Assembly: GCF_002727065.1 (NCBI RefSeq) | Contig: NZ_PDVP01000006.1 | Span: 161,636 to 225,635 of the forward strand | Length of the DNA stretch: 64,000 nucleotides | Direction of reading: 5' to 3' | DNA from: Zhengella mangrovi | GTDB lineage: Bacteria; Pseudomonadota; Alphaproteobacteria; Rhizobiales; Rhizobiaceae | In this document: positions 1-8,862 of the stretch, piece after piece | Layout of the letters: each line of letters starts with the position of its first letter | Position numbering within the stretch: the stretch's first letter is position 1 | Position numbers and translations under genes: made by a program | Notes under the pieces: model-generated | Told to the model about the DNA's origin: nothing | Database searches by the model: none | The model's input: only the letters and a program-made list of their open reading frames with translations

Positions 1-46
1 CATTAATTTCATTGACTTTTCTCGCGCACCTCCGGAAAAAGCGCGC

Positions 47-75
47 TTGACGCCCCACTCCGCTTCCCCTATAAG
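47..75 (+). promoter_or_regulatory. sigma-70 promoter of rplM-rpsI
   Basis: A -35 box TTGACG (47-52) and a -10 box TATAAG (70-75) are separated by exactly 17 bases. This is the best match to the housekeeping consensus seen in the window. Transcription would start near 82, leaving a leader of about 125 bases before rplM. That leader contains short GC-rich inverted repeats (for example around 119-132) and could host ribosomal-protein feedback, but no known leader motif is recognisable. Bases 1-46 hold nothing I can support. Confidence 0.75.
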
Positions 76-207
76 CCCGTTCAACTGCGGTCCGGGGTCC
101 GGGCCGCCGTTTGTTTTGGTGCAGCGCGCACCGGAACGAAAGCAACAAGAATCGCCGCCGGCACGGGTACAAGGCCCGCCAAGGCGGACCAGTTGAGAGA
201 CACCACG

Positions 208-669
208 ATGAAAACCTTTTCGCAGAAGCCGGCGGAAGTGGAAAAGAAGTGGATCCTGATCGACGCCGAAGGGCTCGTTCTCGGCCGCCTCGCCTCCATC
301 GTCGCCAACCGCCTGCGCGGCAAGCACAAGGCCACCTTCACCCCGCATGTCGATGACGGCGACAACGTCATCATCGTCAACGCCGAGAAGGTGAAGCTGA
401 CCGGCAAGAAGTACACCGACAAGATGTACTACTGGCACACCGGCCATCCCGGCGGCATCAAGGAGCGCAACGCGCGCCAGATCATCGAAGGCCGCTTCCC
501 GGAGCGCGTCATCGAGAAGGCCGTCGAGCGCATGATCCCGCGCGGTCCGCTGGGCCGTCGCCAGATGAAGAACCTGCGCGTCTATGCCGGCACTTCCCAT
601 CCCCACGAGGCACAGCAGCCCGTCGCGCTCGACGTGGCCGCCATGTCTTCCAAGAACACGAAGGGCTGA
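208..669 (+). CDS. rplM: 50S ribosomal protein L13
   Basis: Structural protein of the large ribosomal subunit, an early-assembly 23S rRNA binder. The 153-residue product starts [15 protein letters not shown] and carries the L13 signatures [24 protein letters not shown] and [10 protein letters not shown], with a length normal for alphaproteobacteria. An upstream in-frame TTG at 193 exists, but the ATG at 208 matches the family N-terminus and follows a GAGAG-type ribosome-binding site. It is first in a two-gene operon with rpsI, 5 bases downstream, behind the promoter at 47-75. Confidence 0.97.
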   Translation: MKTFSQKPAEVEKKWILIDAEGLVLGRLASIVANRLRGKHKATFTPHVDDGDNVIIVNAEKVKLTGKKYTDKMYYWHTGHPGGIKERNARQIIEGRFPERVIEKAVERMIPRGPLGRRQMKNLRVYAGTSHPHEAQQPVALDVAAMSSKNTKG

Positions 670-674
670 TTTCC

Positions 675-1157
675 ATGGCCGAACTGAATTCGCTTGAAGA
701 ACTGGGTGAAGCCACCGGCGTCGTGACCGAAGAGGCCTCCGCCCCGGTTCACGTCCAGAAGCTCGACGCCCAGGGCCGCGCCTATGCCACCGGCAAGCGC
801 AAGGACGCGATCGCCCGCGTCTGGGTCAAGCCCGGCTCCGGCAAGATCACCGTCAACGACAAGACCTACGAAGAGTATTTCGCTCGCCCGGTCCTGCAGA
901 TGGTGCTTCGTCAGCCGATCGTCGCGGCTGCCCGCGACGGCCAGTACGACATCATCGCCACCGTCAAGGGCGGCGGCCTGTCCGGCCAGGCCGGCGCGGT
1001 GCGTCACGGCATTTCCAAGGCCCTGACCCATTACGAGCCGGAACTGCGCGGCGTGCTGAAGAAGGGCGGCTTCCTGACCCGCGACAGCCGCGTCGTCGAG
1101 CGCAAGAAGTACGGCCGGGCCAAGGCTCGCCGCTCCTTCCAGTTCTCGAAGCGCTAA
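675..1157 (+). CDS. rpsI: 30S ribosomal protein S9
   Basis: Small-subunit ribosomal protein whose basic C-terminal tail reaches the P-site tRNA. The 160 residues comprise an N-terminal extension of about 30 residues, usual in alphaproteobacteria and absent in E. coli, then the S9 fold ([29 protein letters not shown]) and the conserved terminal tail ending QFSKR. It follows rplM by 5 bases and is closed by the terminator at 1189-1219. The rplM-rpsI pair is near universal in bacteria. Confidence 0.97.
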   Translation: MAELNSLEELGEATGVVTEEASAPVHVQKLDAQGRAYATGKRKDAIARVWVKPGSGKITVNDKTYEEYFARPVLQMVLRQPIVAAARDGQYDIIATVKGGGLSGQAGAVRHGISKALTHYEPELRGVLKKGGFLTRDSRVVERKKYGRAKARRSFQFSKR

Positions 1158-1188
1158 GCCGCACGGCAAGGCCTTCTTTCACGGATCG

Positions 1189-1219
1189 AAAAGCCCGGGC
1201 GTCACCGCCCGAGCTTTTT
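1189..1219 (+). terminator. rho-independent terminator of rplM-rpsI
   Basis: Stem AAAAGC-C-CGGGCG, loop TCAC, then CGCCCG-A-GCTTTT, with one internal C/A mismatch. A T-rich tract (TTTTTGTTTTTG) follows. It lies 31 bases after the rpsI stop codon. Confidence 0.85.
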
Positions 1220-1334
1220 GTTTTTGTGCCCGTCACCGGTACCGGTTTCGTCCGTCCGGCCGGCTCCAGCCCCGCTGTACTGGCGCATGCCCGCTCTCAA
1301 CCCGGTCGCACCGACCCCCTCCCTGCCTGGTCCT

Positions 1335-1735
1335 GCACAATTCAGGACGCGAAACCGGGGACCACGTTCGCCGGAATTCACTTCGCCCCATCGCGCAATT
1401 CCGGACGCGAAACCGGGGACCACGTTCGCTGGAATTGCCTTCGCCCAACGCGCAATTCCGGACGCGAAACCGGGGACCACTTTCGCTGGAATTCACTTCG
1501 CCTATCGCGCAATTCCGGACGCGAAACCGGGGACCACTTTCGCTGGAATTCACTTCGCCTATCGCGCAATTCCGGGCGCGAAACCGGGGACCACTTTCGC
1601 TGGAATTCACTTCGCCCAACGCGCAATTCCGGACGCGAAACCGGGGTCCATTTTCGCTGGAATTGCCTTCGCCCCATCGCGCAATTCCGGACGCGAAACC
1701 GGGGACCACTTTCGCTGGATTTGCTTTAGCGCGCC
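1335..1735. repeat. seven tandem copies of a 57-58 bp hairpin unit
   Basis: Units begin (GCRCAATTC) at 1335, 1393, 1450, 1507, 1564, 1621 and 1679, giving spacings of 58, 57, 57, 57, 57 and 58. Each holds an almost invariant core, GGACGCGAAACCGGGG, then a TTCGCTGGAATT segment. GGAATT at the end of one unit can pair with AATTCC at the start of the next. Where the arm reads GGAATTGC (1431-1438 with 1452-1459; 1659-1666 with 1681-1688) the stem is a perfect 8 bp. The last copy touches the stop codon of the acyltransferase on the minus strand. Because 57 is a multiple of three, several frames stay open, but none looks like a real protein. Apart from the terminator and this array, the 568-base gap holds nothing else I can name. 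Confidence 0.95.
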
Positions 1736-2730
1736 ACGGAACGCCCGAAACGCCGCATCACCGGCATTTCGACGCCGCGAAAGAGCAGGAAGCTGCCGAG
1801 CGCGATCAGCGGGGCGGTCAGAAGGAAGACCGCAAGGGGTGGCGCCGATGACAGGCCGAGCGCCGGCAGAACGAGCTTGACGCCCGCCTGGATGACATAG
1901 ACGTGCAGCAGGTAGGTCGAATAGGACCAGTCGCCGAGGCGGCCGAGCCATCCGATGCGGGCCGTGAAGCCGTGTACGCCGCCGGCAACGATCAGCGCGG
2001 CCGGGACGCCCCAGACGAGAAAACGCCATGCCTCCGGCTCGCTGCGGATCTGCAGGGCGAACAGCAGTGCACCCGACAGGATGGCGAGCCACGCAACGCC
2101 GGCGCTGAAGCGGGACGGCCGGCGCCGGAAGATCGTGTTGTAGAGGAAGATGCCCATGGCGAATTCCAGCACGATCGGGTCGGTGTAGAAGCGCAGCACG
2201 GTGCCCGGATTGTCGACGACCTGGCCCAGCAGGACCAGAAAAACCAGGAAGGCCATCAGGCCGAAAAGCCGGTTGTCGCCGCCCCAGCGGACAAAGATGA
2301 AAACGAGCAGGTAGAACGCCATCTCGTAGTTCAGCGTCCAGCCAAGCGCCAGGATGGGCTGGGCGCCGCCGGATGCCTCGCTGCCGGGCAGGAACAGGAC
2401 GGAACAAAGCAGGCGCAGCGGATCGGCGGTGGCGCTGTAGAGCAGATGCGGCTCCACCAGCGCGATCACGAACAGCGCCAGCGTCATGAGGTAATAGAGC
2501 GGCGCGATCCGGAACCAGCGGCGCAGGAGGAAGCGGCGGTCCATGGTCTCGCCGCGATCGACCACCATGGTCATCAGGAATCCGGAGAGAACGAAGAAGA
2601 TGTCCACGCCGATGGCGCCGGCTGCGAAGACCGGCGCGGTGCCGGTTTCGCGGGCGAGCGAGGCATAGACGTGGTAGAGGACGACGAGCCAGGCGGCGAT
2701 GGCGCGCAGGTACTGGATCGAGTCCAGCAT
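1726..2730 (-). CDS. membrane acyltransferase, acyltransferase_3 (OafA/YrhL) family
   Basis: Integral membrane O-acyltransferase of the family that acetylates or acylates cell-surface sugars. The chosen ATG gives 334 residues starting MLDSIQYLRAIAAW, the typical first helix, with the active-site His of the family in WLVVLYH and the FFVLSGFLM motif near residue 60. About ten hydrophobic helices follow. An alternative ATG at 2826 would add 32 residues and has a good AAGGCGGG ribosome-binding site, so the N-terminus is unsettled. It is convergent with rpsI and divergent from speB. The 57-bp array begins at its stop codon. The substrate is unknown; it might act on the polysaccharide made by the 6.5-16 kb locus, but that is only inference. 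Confidence 0.88.
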   Translation of the reverse strand: MLDSIQYLRAIAAWLVVLYHVYASLARETGTAPVFAAGAIGVDIFFVLSGFLMTMVVDRGETMDRRFLLRRWFRIAPLYYLMTLALFVIALVEPHLLYSATADPLRLLCSVLFLPGSEASGGAQPILALGWTLNYEMAFYLLVFIFVRWGGDNRLFGLMAFLVFLVLLGQVVDNPGTVLRFYTDPIVLEFAMGIFLYNTIFRRRPSRFSAGVAWLAILSGALLFALQIRSEPEAWRFLVWGVPAALIVAGGVHGFTARIGWLGRLGDWSYSTYLLHVYVIQAGVKLVLPALGLSSAPPLAVFLLTAPLIALGSFLLFRGVEMPVMRRFGRSVAR

Positions 2731-3008
2731 GGGCGCCTGGCGACCGGTCAACCGGGCCTGCGACCAGCGCGGCTTGGCGCCGACGGGCTGGTGTATCCTG
2801 TCCGGTATCAGGCCCTGTTGTCCCATTCGCAAACCCGCCTTGCCGCGCGGCGTCCCGTTTCCGGACGGAACCGCGCCGTTTCCATGACTTGACCTCTCTT
2901 CAGCAAGTCCGATGCCAAGGACGCGGTGACGGAACGATTTGGCCGCAGCCCCTTTTCAGACCCGCGGGCAATCGGGCATTGTCGCCGCAGACAAGCCGGG
3001 AGCCCGTC

Positions 3009-3959
3009 ATGCCATCCAGTTCCATCGATCACGCCTTCACCGCGAAAAACCGTCTCGGCGCGGCCAGCGACCCGACCTATGCCGGGGCGCTGTCGTTCAT
3101 GCGCCGGCCCTATTCGAAGACCCCGAAGGGCGCGGACGCGGTCGTCTGGGGCATTCCCTTCGATGCCGCCGTCTCCAACCGGCCGGGCGCACGGTTCGGG
3201 CCGCAGGCGATCCGCCGTGCCTCGGCCATCTTCGACAACGATCCGCAATACCCGTTCGACCGCGACCTGTTCGAGGCGATGGCCGTCATCGACTACGGCG
3301 ACTGCCTGCTCGACTACGGCAATCACCAGAAGACACCGGCGACGATCGAGCGCGAGGCGGCGAAGATCCTGAAATCCGGCGCGTTCCTGCTGTCGCTGGG
3401 CGGCGATCACTTCGTCACCTGGCCGCTGCTCAAGGCCCATGCCGCCCTGCACGGCCCGCTGGCGCTGGTGCAGTTCGATGCCCACCAGGACACCTGGTAC
3501 GACGACGGCAGGCGGATCGACCATGGCTCCTTCGTCGGCCGTGCGGTGCGCGACGGCGTCATCGACCCGGCGCATTCCATCCAGATCGGCATCCGCACCC
3601 ATGCGCCGGAGGACTGCGGCATCGAGATCGTTCACGGCTACGAGGTGGAGGAGATGAGCGCCAAGGCCATCGCGGAGCGGATCGCCCGGCGCACGGCCGG
3701 ACGCAAGGCCTATGTCACCTTCGACATCGATTGCCTCGACCCGGCGTTTGCGCCCGGCACCGGCACGCCGGTGGCCGGTGGGCCATCCTCGGCCCGGATG
3801 CTCTCGGTGCTTCGCCACATGGCTGCCATCGACATCGTGGGGGCCGACATCGTGGAAGTGGCGCCGGCCTATGACCATGCCGACATCACGGCCATCGCGG
3901 GAGCGACCATCGCCATGCATTACCTCGGCCTTCTTGCCGAGCGCCGCGCGGCGAAGTAA
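3009..3959 (+). CDS. speB: agmatinase (arginase/ureohydrolase family)
   Basis: Binuclear manganese ureohydrolase, predicted to convert agmatine to putrescine plus urea. The 316 residues contain all metal-binding motifs: [13 protein letters not shown] and [17 protein letters not shown]. The residues after GTGTP are VAGG, as in agmatinases (arginases usually have E there). The start at 3009 follows GGGAG; a 40-residue in-frame upstream extension has no family similarity. Next is argC, 46 bases downstream, a pairing seen in many Rhizobiales. The exact substrate (agmatine versus another guanidino compound) cannot be fixed from sequence. Confidence 0.88.
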   Translation: MPSSSIDHAFTAKNRLGAASDPTYAGALSFMRRPYSKTPKGADAVVWGIPFDAAVSNRPGARFGPQAIRRASAIFDNDPQYPFDRDLFEAMAVIDYGDCLLDYGNHQKTPATIEREAAKILKSGAFLLSLGGDHFVTWPLLKAHAALHGPLALVQFDAHQDTWYDDGRRIDHGSFVGRAVRDGVIDPAHSIQIGIRTHAPEDCGIEIVHGYEVEEMSAKAIAERIARRTAGRKAYVTFDIDCLDPAFAPGTGTPVAGGPSSARMLSVLRHMAAIDIVGADIVEVAPAYDHADITAIAGATIAMHYLGLLAERRAAK

Positions 3960-4005
3960 ACAGCCCGCGACACCGCCCTCCCCGACCGCAGACAAGGCAG
4001 AGACC

Positions 4006-4935
4006 ATGAGCGCGAGCATCTTCATCGACGGCGAACACGGCACGACCGGACTCCAGATCCGCGAGCGGCTCGCAGGACGGAGCGACATCACGCTCATGTC
4101 GATCCCGATGGAAGAGCGCCGCAACGAGGCGCTGCGCGAGCAGATGCTCAAGGATGCCGACGTTGCCATCCTGTGCCTGCCGGACGATGCGGCCCGCCAG
4201 GCCGTGGCGCTGGCAGCCGGTTCCGGCACGCGGTTCATCGATGCCTCGACGGCGCACCGGACGCATCCCGACTGGGTGTTCGGGTTCGCCGAGCTGGCGC
4301 CGGGCCAGGCGGGGCGCATCGCCGGGGCCCAGTTCGTTTCCAATCCGGGATGCTATTCGACCGGCGCCATCGCCATTCTCGCGCCGCTGGTGAAGGCCGG
4401 CCTGCTGCCGGCCGACTACCCGGTGACCATCAACGCGGTGTCGGGCTATTCCGGTGGCGGCAAGCAGATGATCGCGCAGATGGAAGACCAGACGCGCGAC
4501 GATGCCATCACCGCCAATCACTTCGCCTACGCGCTGACGCTGGCCCACAAGCACGTGCCGGAAATCATGACGCATGGCGGCATCGAGCGGCGGCCGATCT
4601 TCACGCCGTCGGTCGGACGCTTCGACCAGGGCATGCTGGTCAACATCCCGCTGTTCACCGACCTGTTGCGCGGCACGCCCGCCATCGCGGCGATCCACGA
4701 GGCGCTGGCCGCCCACTACGAGGGCCAGGACATCGTCGAGGTGGTTGCACCGGCCGACGGCACCGCGAAGGCGCGCATCGATGCGGAAGAAATGCGGGGC
4801 ACCGACCGGTTGAAGATCTACGTGCTTGGAACCGAGGGCATGGGCCAGGTAAACGTCATCGCCTCGCTCGACAACCTCGGCAAGGGCGCCTCGGGCGCCG
4901 CGGTGCAGAACCTCAACCTGATGATCGGCGCCTGA
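4006..4935 (+). CDS. argC: N-acetyl-gamma-glutamyl-phosphate reductase
   Basis: Third step of arginine synthesis: NADPH reduction of N-acetylglutamyl phosphate to the semialdehyde, in the cytoplasm. The 309 residues are of the short type 2 form (the common form is about 345). The N-terminal nucleotide-binding segment reads [13 protein letters not shown], the catalytic Cys lies in SNPGCYSTG (near residue 115), and the substrate-binding stretch is [11 protein letters not shown]. It probably forms an operon with speB. The short hairpin after its stop (about 4949-4972) lacks a T-tract. Confidence 0.95.
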   Translation: MSASIFIDGEHGTTGLQIRERLAGRSDITLMSIPMEERRNEALREQMLKDADVAILCLPDDAARQAVALAAGSGTRFIDASTAHRTHPDWVFGFAELAPGQAGRIAGAQFVSNPGCYSTGAIAILAPLVKAGLLPADYPVTINAVSGYSGGGKQMIAQMEDQTRDDAITANHFAYALTLAHKHVPEIMTHGGIERRPIFTPSVGRFDQGMLVNIPLFTDLLRGTPAIAAIHEALAAHYEGQDIVEVVAPADGTAKARIDAEEMRGTDRLKIYVLGTEGMGQVNVIASLDNLGKGASGAAVQNLNLMIGA

Positions 4936-4981
4936 CGCGCACGCGCTTGCCCGCCCGCATCGGCGGCGGGCCGGCGCGCGT

Positions 4982-6112
4982 TCAGTGGCGCACGACCACG
5001 CCGGTCTCCGGCACGTAGCTGCCGATCGTGCCGCGCCAGTGTGCCACGGCAAAACCGAGGACGACGAGCGCGGTGGCCTGGTGGATCAGCCCCCAGCCCA
5101 GCGGAACGTGCAGCAGCAGCGTCGTGATGCCGAAACTGGCCTGCAGGACCACCAGACCGGCCAGGATCAGGCTGCGCCGGGCATGCGTCGTTTCGGGCTC
5201 GCGCTTCATCGTCCGCAGCATGTGGATGATGGCGGCGGCCAGCACCAGGTAAGCGCCGCAGCGATGGATGAACTGCACGGTCTTGGGGTTCTCAAACGCG
5301 TTGATCCACCAGGGGTGCTGGATCCACAGGCCGCCCGGCACGACGGCGCCATCCATCAGCGGCCAGGTGTTGTAGGTGAAACCGGCGTCGAGGCCGGCGA
5401 CCAGCGCGCCGAGATAGATCTGGAAAAGACCCAGGCCGACCATCCAGATCGCTCCGTTGCGGGTCTCGCGCGTTGCGCGGCCGCCGGAATGGACCGCGAG
5501 TCCGCGCGCCACGTACATGATCGAGGCGAAGATGATCGAGGCCAGCGTCAGGTGGATGGCGAGGCGGTATTGCGAGACGTCGGTGCGCTCGGTCAGGCCG
5601 GAGGCGACCATCCACCAGCCGACGGCGCCCTGCAGGCCGCCCAGCGCAAGCAATCCCAGCAGGCGCGGTTTCAGCCGCTGCTCCAGCCGGCCGGTGAGCC
5701 AGAAGAAGGCCAGGGGAATGGCAAAAAGGAAGCCGACGGAGCGGGCCAGGAACCGGTGCGCCCATTCCCACCAGAAAATCCCCTTGAACTCCTCCAGCGT
5801 CATGCCCTTGTTGATCTGCTGGTATTCCGGGATCTGCTGATACTTGACGAATTCTTCCTCCCACTCGGCCTGCGACAGCGGCGGAATGACGCCGTGAATG
5901 GGCTTCCACTCGGTGATCGACAGGCCGGAATCGGTCAGCCGCGTCGCTCCGCCCACCATCACCAGCGCGAACAGGCACAGCAGCACGATGTAGAGCCAGC
6001 GGCGGACGGTGGTGCGGTTGCGGGCCTGGCGGTCGACAATTTCCAGCGGGCGCGGCGTCGGCCCGGTGGCCATGGCAGCATCAGTCATGGGACGTCCGAA
6101 TTCCTTTTCCAT
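4982..6112 (-). CDS. ctaA: heme A synthase (COX15/CtaA)
   Basis: Inner-membrane enzyme that oxidises the C8 methyl of heme O to give heme A for aa3-type cytochrome oxidase. The 376 residues have eight predicted helices and the four conserved His: [27 protein letters not shown] and HQATALVVL. The N-terminal [16 protein letters not shown] motif is typical of the alphaproteobacterial/mitochondrial COX15 subtype. A start at 6112 follows AGGGAG; a second ATG at 6088 is possible. It is divergent from the DUF2842 gene, a common neighbour. Confidence 0.95.
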   Translation of the reverse strand: MEKEFGRPMTDAAMATGPTPRPLEIVDRQARNRTTVRRWLYIVLLCLFALVMVGGATRLTDSGLSITEWKPIHGVIPPLSQAEWEEEFVKYQQIPEYQQINKGMTLEEFKGIFWWEWAHRFLARSVGFLFAIPLAFFWLTGRLEQRLKPRLLGLLALGGLQGAVGWWMVASGLTERTDVSQYRLAIHLTLASIIFASIMYVARGLAVHSGGRATRETRNGAIWMVGLGLFQIYLGALVAGLDAGFTYNTWPLMDGAVVPGGLWIQHPWWINAFENPKTVQFIHRCGAYLVLAAAIIHMLRTMKREPETTHARRSLILAGLVVLQASFGITTLLLHVPLGWGLIHQATALVVLGFAVAHWRGTIGSYVPETGVVVRH

Positions 6113-6253
6113 GAAAAGCGCTCCCTAACTGACGCAATGGCGCCGGGCTTTCAAGTGGCCATCCGGCGTGACAGGCTGTCGCGGCGGCAAGACGGTTTCC
6201 CTGGCGCGTCAATTCCAATAGACAACGGGCATCAAATCCTGGAAAAGGCCGCC

Positions 6254-6466
6254 ATGCCCGTACGCCTGAAAAAACTCGTCGGAACCGTTCTGCTGGTGCT
6301 CCTGGTCGTGGTCTACGCGCTGGTCGCGACGACGATCGCGGCGGCACGGCTCAGCGAGTCCGGCCCGCTCGTCCACCTGGCCTATTTCCTGTTCACCGGG
6401 ATCCTCTGGGTGCTGCCGGCCATGGGCATCATCAGCTGGATGGCGAAACCGCCGAAAAAGGGCTGA
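6254..6466 (+). CDS. DUF2842 small membrane protein
   Basis: A 70-residue protein with two hydrophobic helices (about residues 8-28 and 40-60) and the motif LWVLPAMGIISWMAKPPK at its end, matching DUF2842, a short alphaproteobacterial family often found beside COX15. Function unknown; the link to cytochrome oxidase assembly is by neighbourhood only. The start at 6254 follows AAAAGGCCGCC. The stop codon is only 5 bases from the convergent deacetylase gene. Confidence 0.85.
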   Translation: MPVRLKKLVGTVLLVLLVVVYALVATTIAAARLSESGPLVHLAYFLFTGILWVLPAMGIISWMAKPPKKG

Positions 6467-6471
6467 ACCGC

Positions 6472-7530
6472 TCAGACGGTGACGAGGCGCTTGCCGCGGT
6501 TGGCGATCGGCGTCGTGATCCCGGTCAGCATGGTGCGCACGTAGCCGACCGACTGGTAGCGGCCGTTGATGGAAATGCGCGGCAGGGCCTGCATGTGCGC
6601 GCGATGGCCCGTGCCGAGCAGGCCGTGACGCGTGGTGGTCGCCGTGCGGAAGCCCGCCTTGCGGGCCAGTTCCACCTCGCGCGGCCCGACCGCGGCCTCG
6701 TAGCCATAGGGAAAGGCCATGTGGCGGGGGCGGAAACCCAGTTCCATCTCCAGGATGTCTGCCGCGTCGCAGATCTCGGCCATGGCCGTCCCGGCGTCGA
6801 GCCGGCGCAGGTTGTAGTGGTGGACCGTGTGGGCGCCGATGGTGACCAGCGGATGACCGGCGAAGGCGCGCAGTTCCTTCCAGGTCATGAGCGGATCGCC
6901 GTTCGGGCGCACCGGGTCGATCCCCGAGGAGACGGCGAGGTCGCGGACGATCCGGTCCTGGTCTTCCTCGGCGACATCCTGCGTCAGCCAGGCCTCGAGG
7001 CGCACATAGGCATCGCGCTTGGCGGCCATGGTCTCGCAGGCGACATGGGTCGCGACACCATCGACGTCGATGTAGAAGCCGTCGCGGCGCGCGACGACTT
7101 CCTCCAGGACATCCCACCAGAGGCAGACACGGCGGCTGATCTGGGCCGGCGCGGCGAAGACGGCGATCGGAACGTCATGGCGTTCGAGGACCGGCAAAGC
7201 CTCGCTGAAATTATCGCGGTAGGCATCGTCGGCGGTCAGGGCGAGGCTGCAGCCGTCAACCCGTCCGCGCTCGATCATGTCGGCCATCTCGTCCATGGAC
7301 ACGAAGCGGTAGCCGTCCTGCTTCAGGCCGGCCAGCAGGGCGTCGAGGAATTCCGGGGTCACCGACAGGTGGCTGTTGTATCCAAGCGGGGAAATCGGCG
7401 TGGTGGTGACACGGTGCAGCATCATGATGGCGCCGGCACAGGGCGTCACCGCCCTGTACAGTCGCGACAGGCCTGTCCATCTGACGCTATTGAGGATGAC
7501 CTTGCGGATCACCTCGCCCCTGTCGAACAT
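6472..7530 (-). CDS. polysaccharide deacetylase (NodB homology domain)
   Basis: Carbohydrate esterase 4 family, predicted to remove N-acetyl groups from a surface polysaccharide or its precursor. The 352 residues carry motif 1 as LTADDAYRDN (two Asp kept; the usual TFDDG is altered), motif 2 as GAHTVHH (the metal-binding H-x3-H), and MAFPYG later. There is no signal peptide, so action may be cytoplasmic on lipid-linked intermediates. The ATG at 7530 follows AAAGG. It is divergent from the FemAB/GNAT-like gene at 7610, and both face the exopolysaccharide cluster. Confidence 0.9.
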   Translation of the reverse strand: MFDRGEVIRKVILNSVRWTGLSRLYRAVTPCAGAIMMLHRVTTTPISPLGYNSHLSVTPEFLDALLAGLKQDGYRFVSMDEMADMIERGRVDGCSLALTADDAYRDNFSEALPVLERHDVPIAVFAAPAQISRRVCLWWDVLEEVVARRDGFYIDVDGVATHVACETMAAKRDAYVRLEAWLTQDVAEEDQDRIVRDLAVSSGIDPVRPNGDPLMTWKELRAFAGHPLVTIGAHTVHHYNLRRLDAGTAMAEICDAADILEMELGFRPRHMAFPYGYEAAVGPREVELARKAGFRTATTTRHGLLGTGHRAHMQALPRISINGRYQSVGYVRTMLTGITTPIANRGKRLVTV

Positions 7531-7609
7531 TCATTCACCTTTTTCCGGTACGACTTAAACAGCGTCGCGGACAAACAGTCTCACTAGATTAGCACCAAAG
7601 GATTGAAGG

Positions 7610-8779
7610 ATGGTTGATGCTGCTGCTCGTATTCACGACTCCGGGCCGGCAGGCCAGGCAGGACTGAGCGCGCGCGTCGAAGCCGGGCCCGATGCCCATG
7701 CCCGGCATGCCGCCTTCTGCCGCAACGCCTTTCACGGCCCGGCACAGCATCCCTCCTGGGTGTCCCGGTGGGCCGCACACGTGAACGCGGACGTCCTTTT
7801 CGTCACAGTCTCGGCGGGTGGCGACGAGCTGTTGCGCCTGCCGCTGGAAACGGTTCCCGATGGCCTTGGCCGCATCGCCATCGCGGTCGGCGGCCGGCAC
7901 GCCAACGGCAATTTTCCCGCCGTGGCCAAGGGCGCCGTGCTGCCGGAGCCGACGGCACTGGCCGCGGCCATCGCTACCGCGGTTCGCCGCGACCGGCCCG
8001 ACATCAGCCTGCTTTCGCTGGAACGGTTGCAACCGGCAATCGGCGGGTGCGCCAATCCGCTGATCCTGCCGGATTCGCCGACCAGTCCCAACGTCGCCCT
8101 CGCGGTCGATCTTGCCGGCGGGTTCGAAGCGACGCTCCAGCGCCATTCGGGCAAGCGAAAGCGCAAGAAGCACCGGTCCAACGAACGCAAGTTCCAGGAA
8201 CAGGGCGATGTCCGCGTCTACTGCGCACGCACGGCGGCTGAGGCCCGCCACCTGCTCGACGCCTTCTTCACCGTGAAAGCCGCGCGCTTTGCCAGCATGG
8301 GCATCCAGAACGTGTTCGGATCCACCGAGGTCCAGCGCTTCTTCCACGACCTGTTCGCCGATGCCCTGGCGGACGGGACCGGCAATTTCGTACTTCACGG
8401 CCTGGAAGTGGGGGGAACGGTGCGCGCGGTGACCGGCTCGAGCCTGTGCGACGACCGGATGATCTGCGAATTCTCCGGCTTCCTGCCGGACGAGACCACC
8501 AATACCAGCCCCGGCGACTACCTGTTCTTCGAAACGATCCGCTGGGCCTGCGAGAACGGCTTTGCCGTGCATGACTTCTCGGTCGGCGACGAACCCTACA
8601 AGCGGCTTTGGTGCGACATCGAGACGGTGCAGCACGACACCCTCATCGCGCTCAACACGCGCGGTCACGTTTCCGCCGCTGTGCAGAGCGGCGCCTCGGC
8701 CCTCAAGCGCACGGTCAAGAACTCCGCGCCGTTGTGGGCGGCCTACAAGGCCCTGCGCCGGATGCGCAACGGCAACTGA
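7610..8779 (+). CDS. GNAT/FemAB-like N-acyltransferase (CelD/BioF2-like)
   Basis: Soluble 389-residue protein resembling the Acetyltransf_6 (CelD/BioF2-like) group that accompanies polysaccharide loci. The family-typical stretch RKRKKHRSNERKF lies near residue 180 and SVGDEPYKRLW near residue 325. These enzymes are thought to decorate sugars or amino sugars with acyl groups, but substrates are largely unproven. The ATG at 7610 follows AAAGGATTGAAGG. It is convergent with the wzz-type gene, with the terminator 8809-8832 between. Confidence 0.82.
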   Translation: MVDAAARIHDSGPAGQAGLSARVEAGPDAHARHAAFCRNAFHGPAQHPSWVSRWAAHVNADVLFVTVSAGGDELLRLPLETVPDGLGRIAIAVGGRHANGNFPAVAKGAVLPEPTALAAAIATAVRRDRPDISLLSLERLQPAIGGCANPLILPDSPTSPNVALAVDLAGGFEATLQRHSGKRKRKKHRSNERKFQEQGDVRVYCARTAAEARHLLDAFFTVKAARFASMGIQNVFGSTEVQRFFHDLFADALADGTGNFVLHGLEVGGTVRAVTGSSLCDDRMICEFSGFLPDETTNTSPGDYLFFETIRWACENGFAVHDFSVGDEPYKRLWCDIETVQHDTLIALNTRGHVSAAVQSGASALKRTVKNSAPLWAAYKALRRMRNGN

Positions 8780-8808
8780 CCTTCCCTCTGCGCTGCTCCT
8801 GACAGCAG

Positions 8809-8832
8809 AAAGGCCGCCCGGGGCGGCCCTTT
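8809..8832. terminator. bidirectional terminator between convergent genes
   Basis: Stem AAAGGCCGCC paired with GGCGGCCCTTT (one bulged base), with A and T tracts on both sides so it can serve both the GNAT-like gene and the wzz-type gene. No strong long T-run is present. Confidence 0.65.
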
Positions 8833-8862
8833 CACCTTGCGGCCAAACCGTGCCGGCCTGCG

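Noticed and set aside
1..3. CAT at the left edge, a possible ATG of a minus-strand gene leaving the window
   Set aside because: Three bases give no support; no coding sequence is visible inside the window.
1335..1735. CRISPR array
   Set aside because: Units are contiguous 57-bp repeats with no unique spacers and no cas genes nearby.
1226..1880. Open frames through the 57-bp array on both strands (up to about 220 residues)
   Set aside because: The frames exist because 57 is a multiple of three. They encode pure repeats of 19 residues in several frames at once, with no ribosome-binding site or family similarity.
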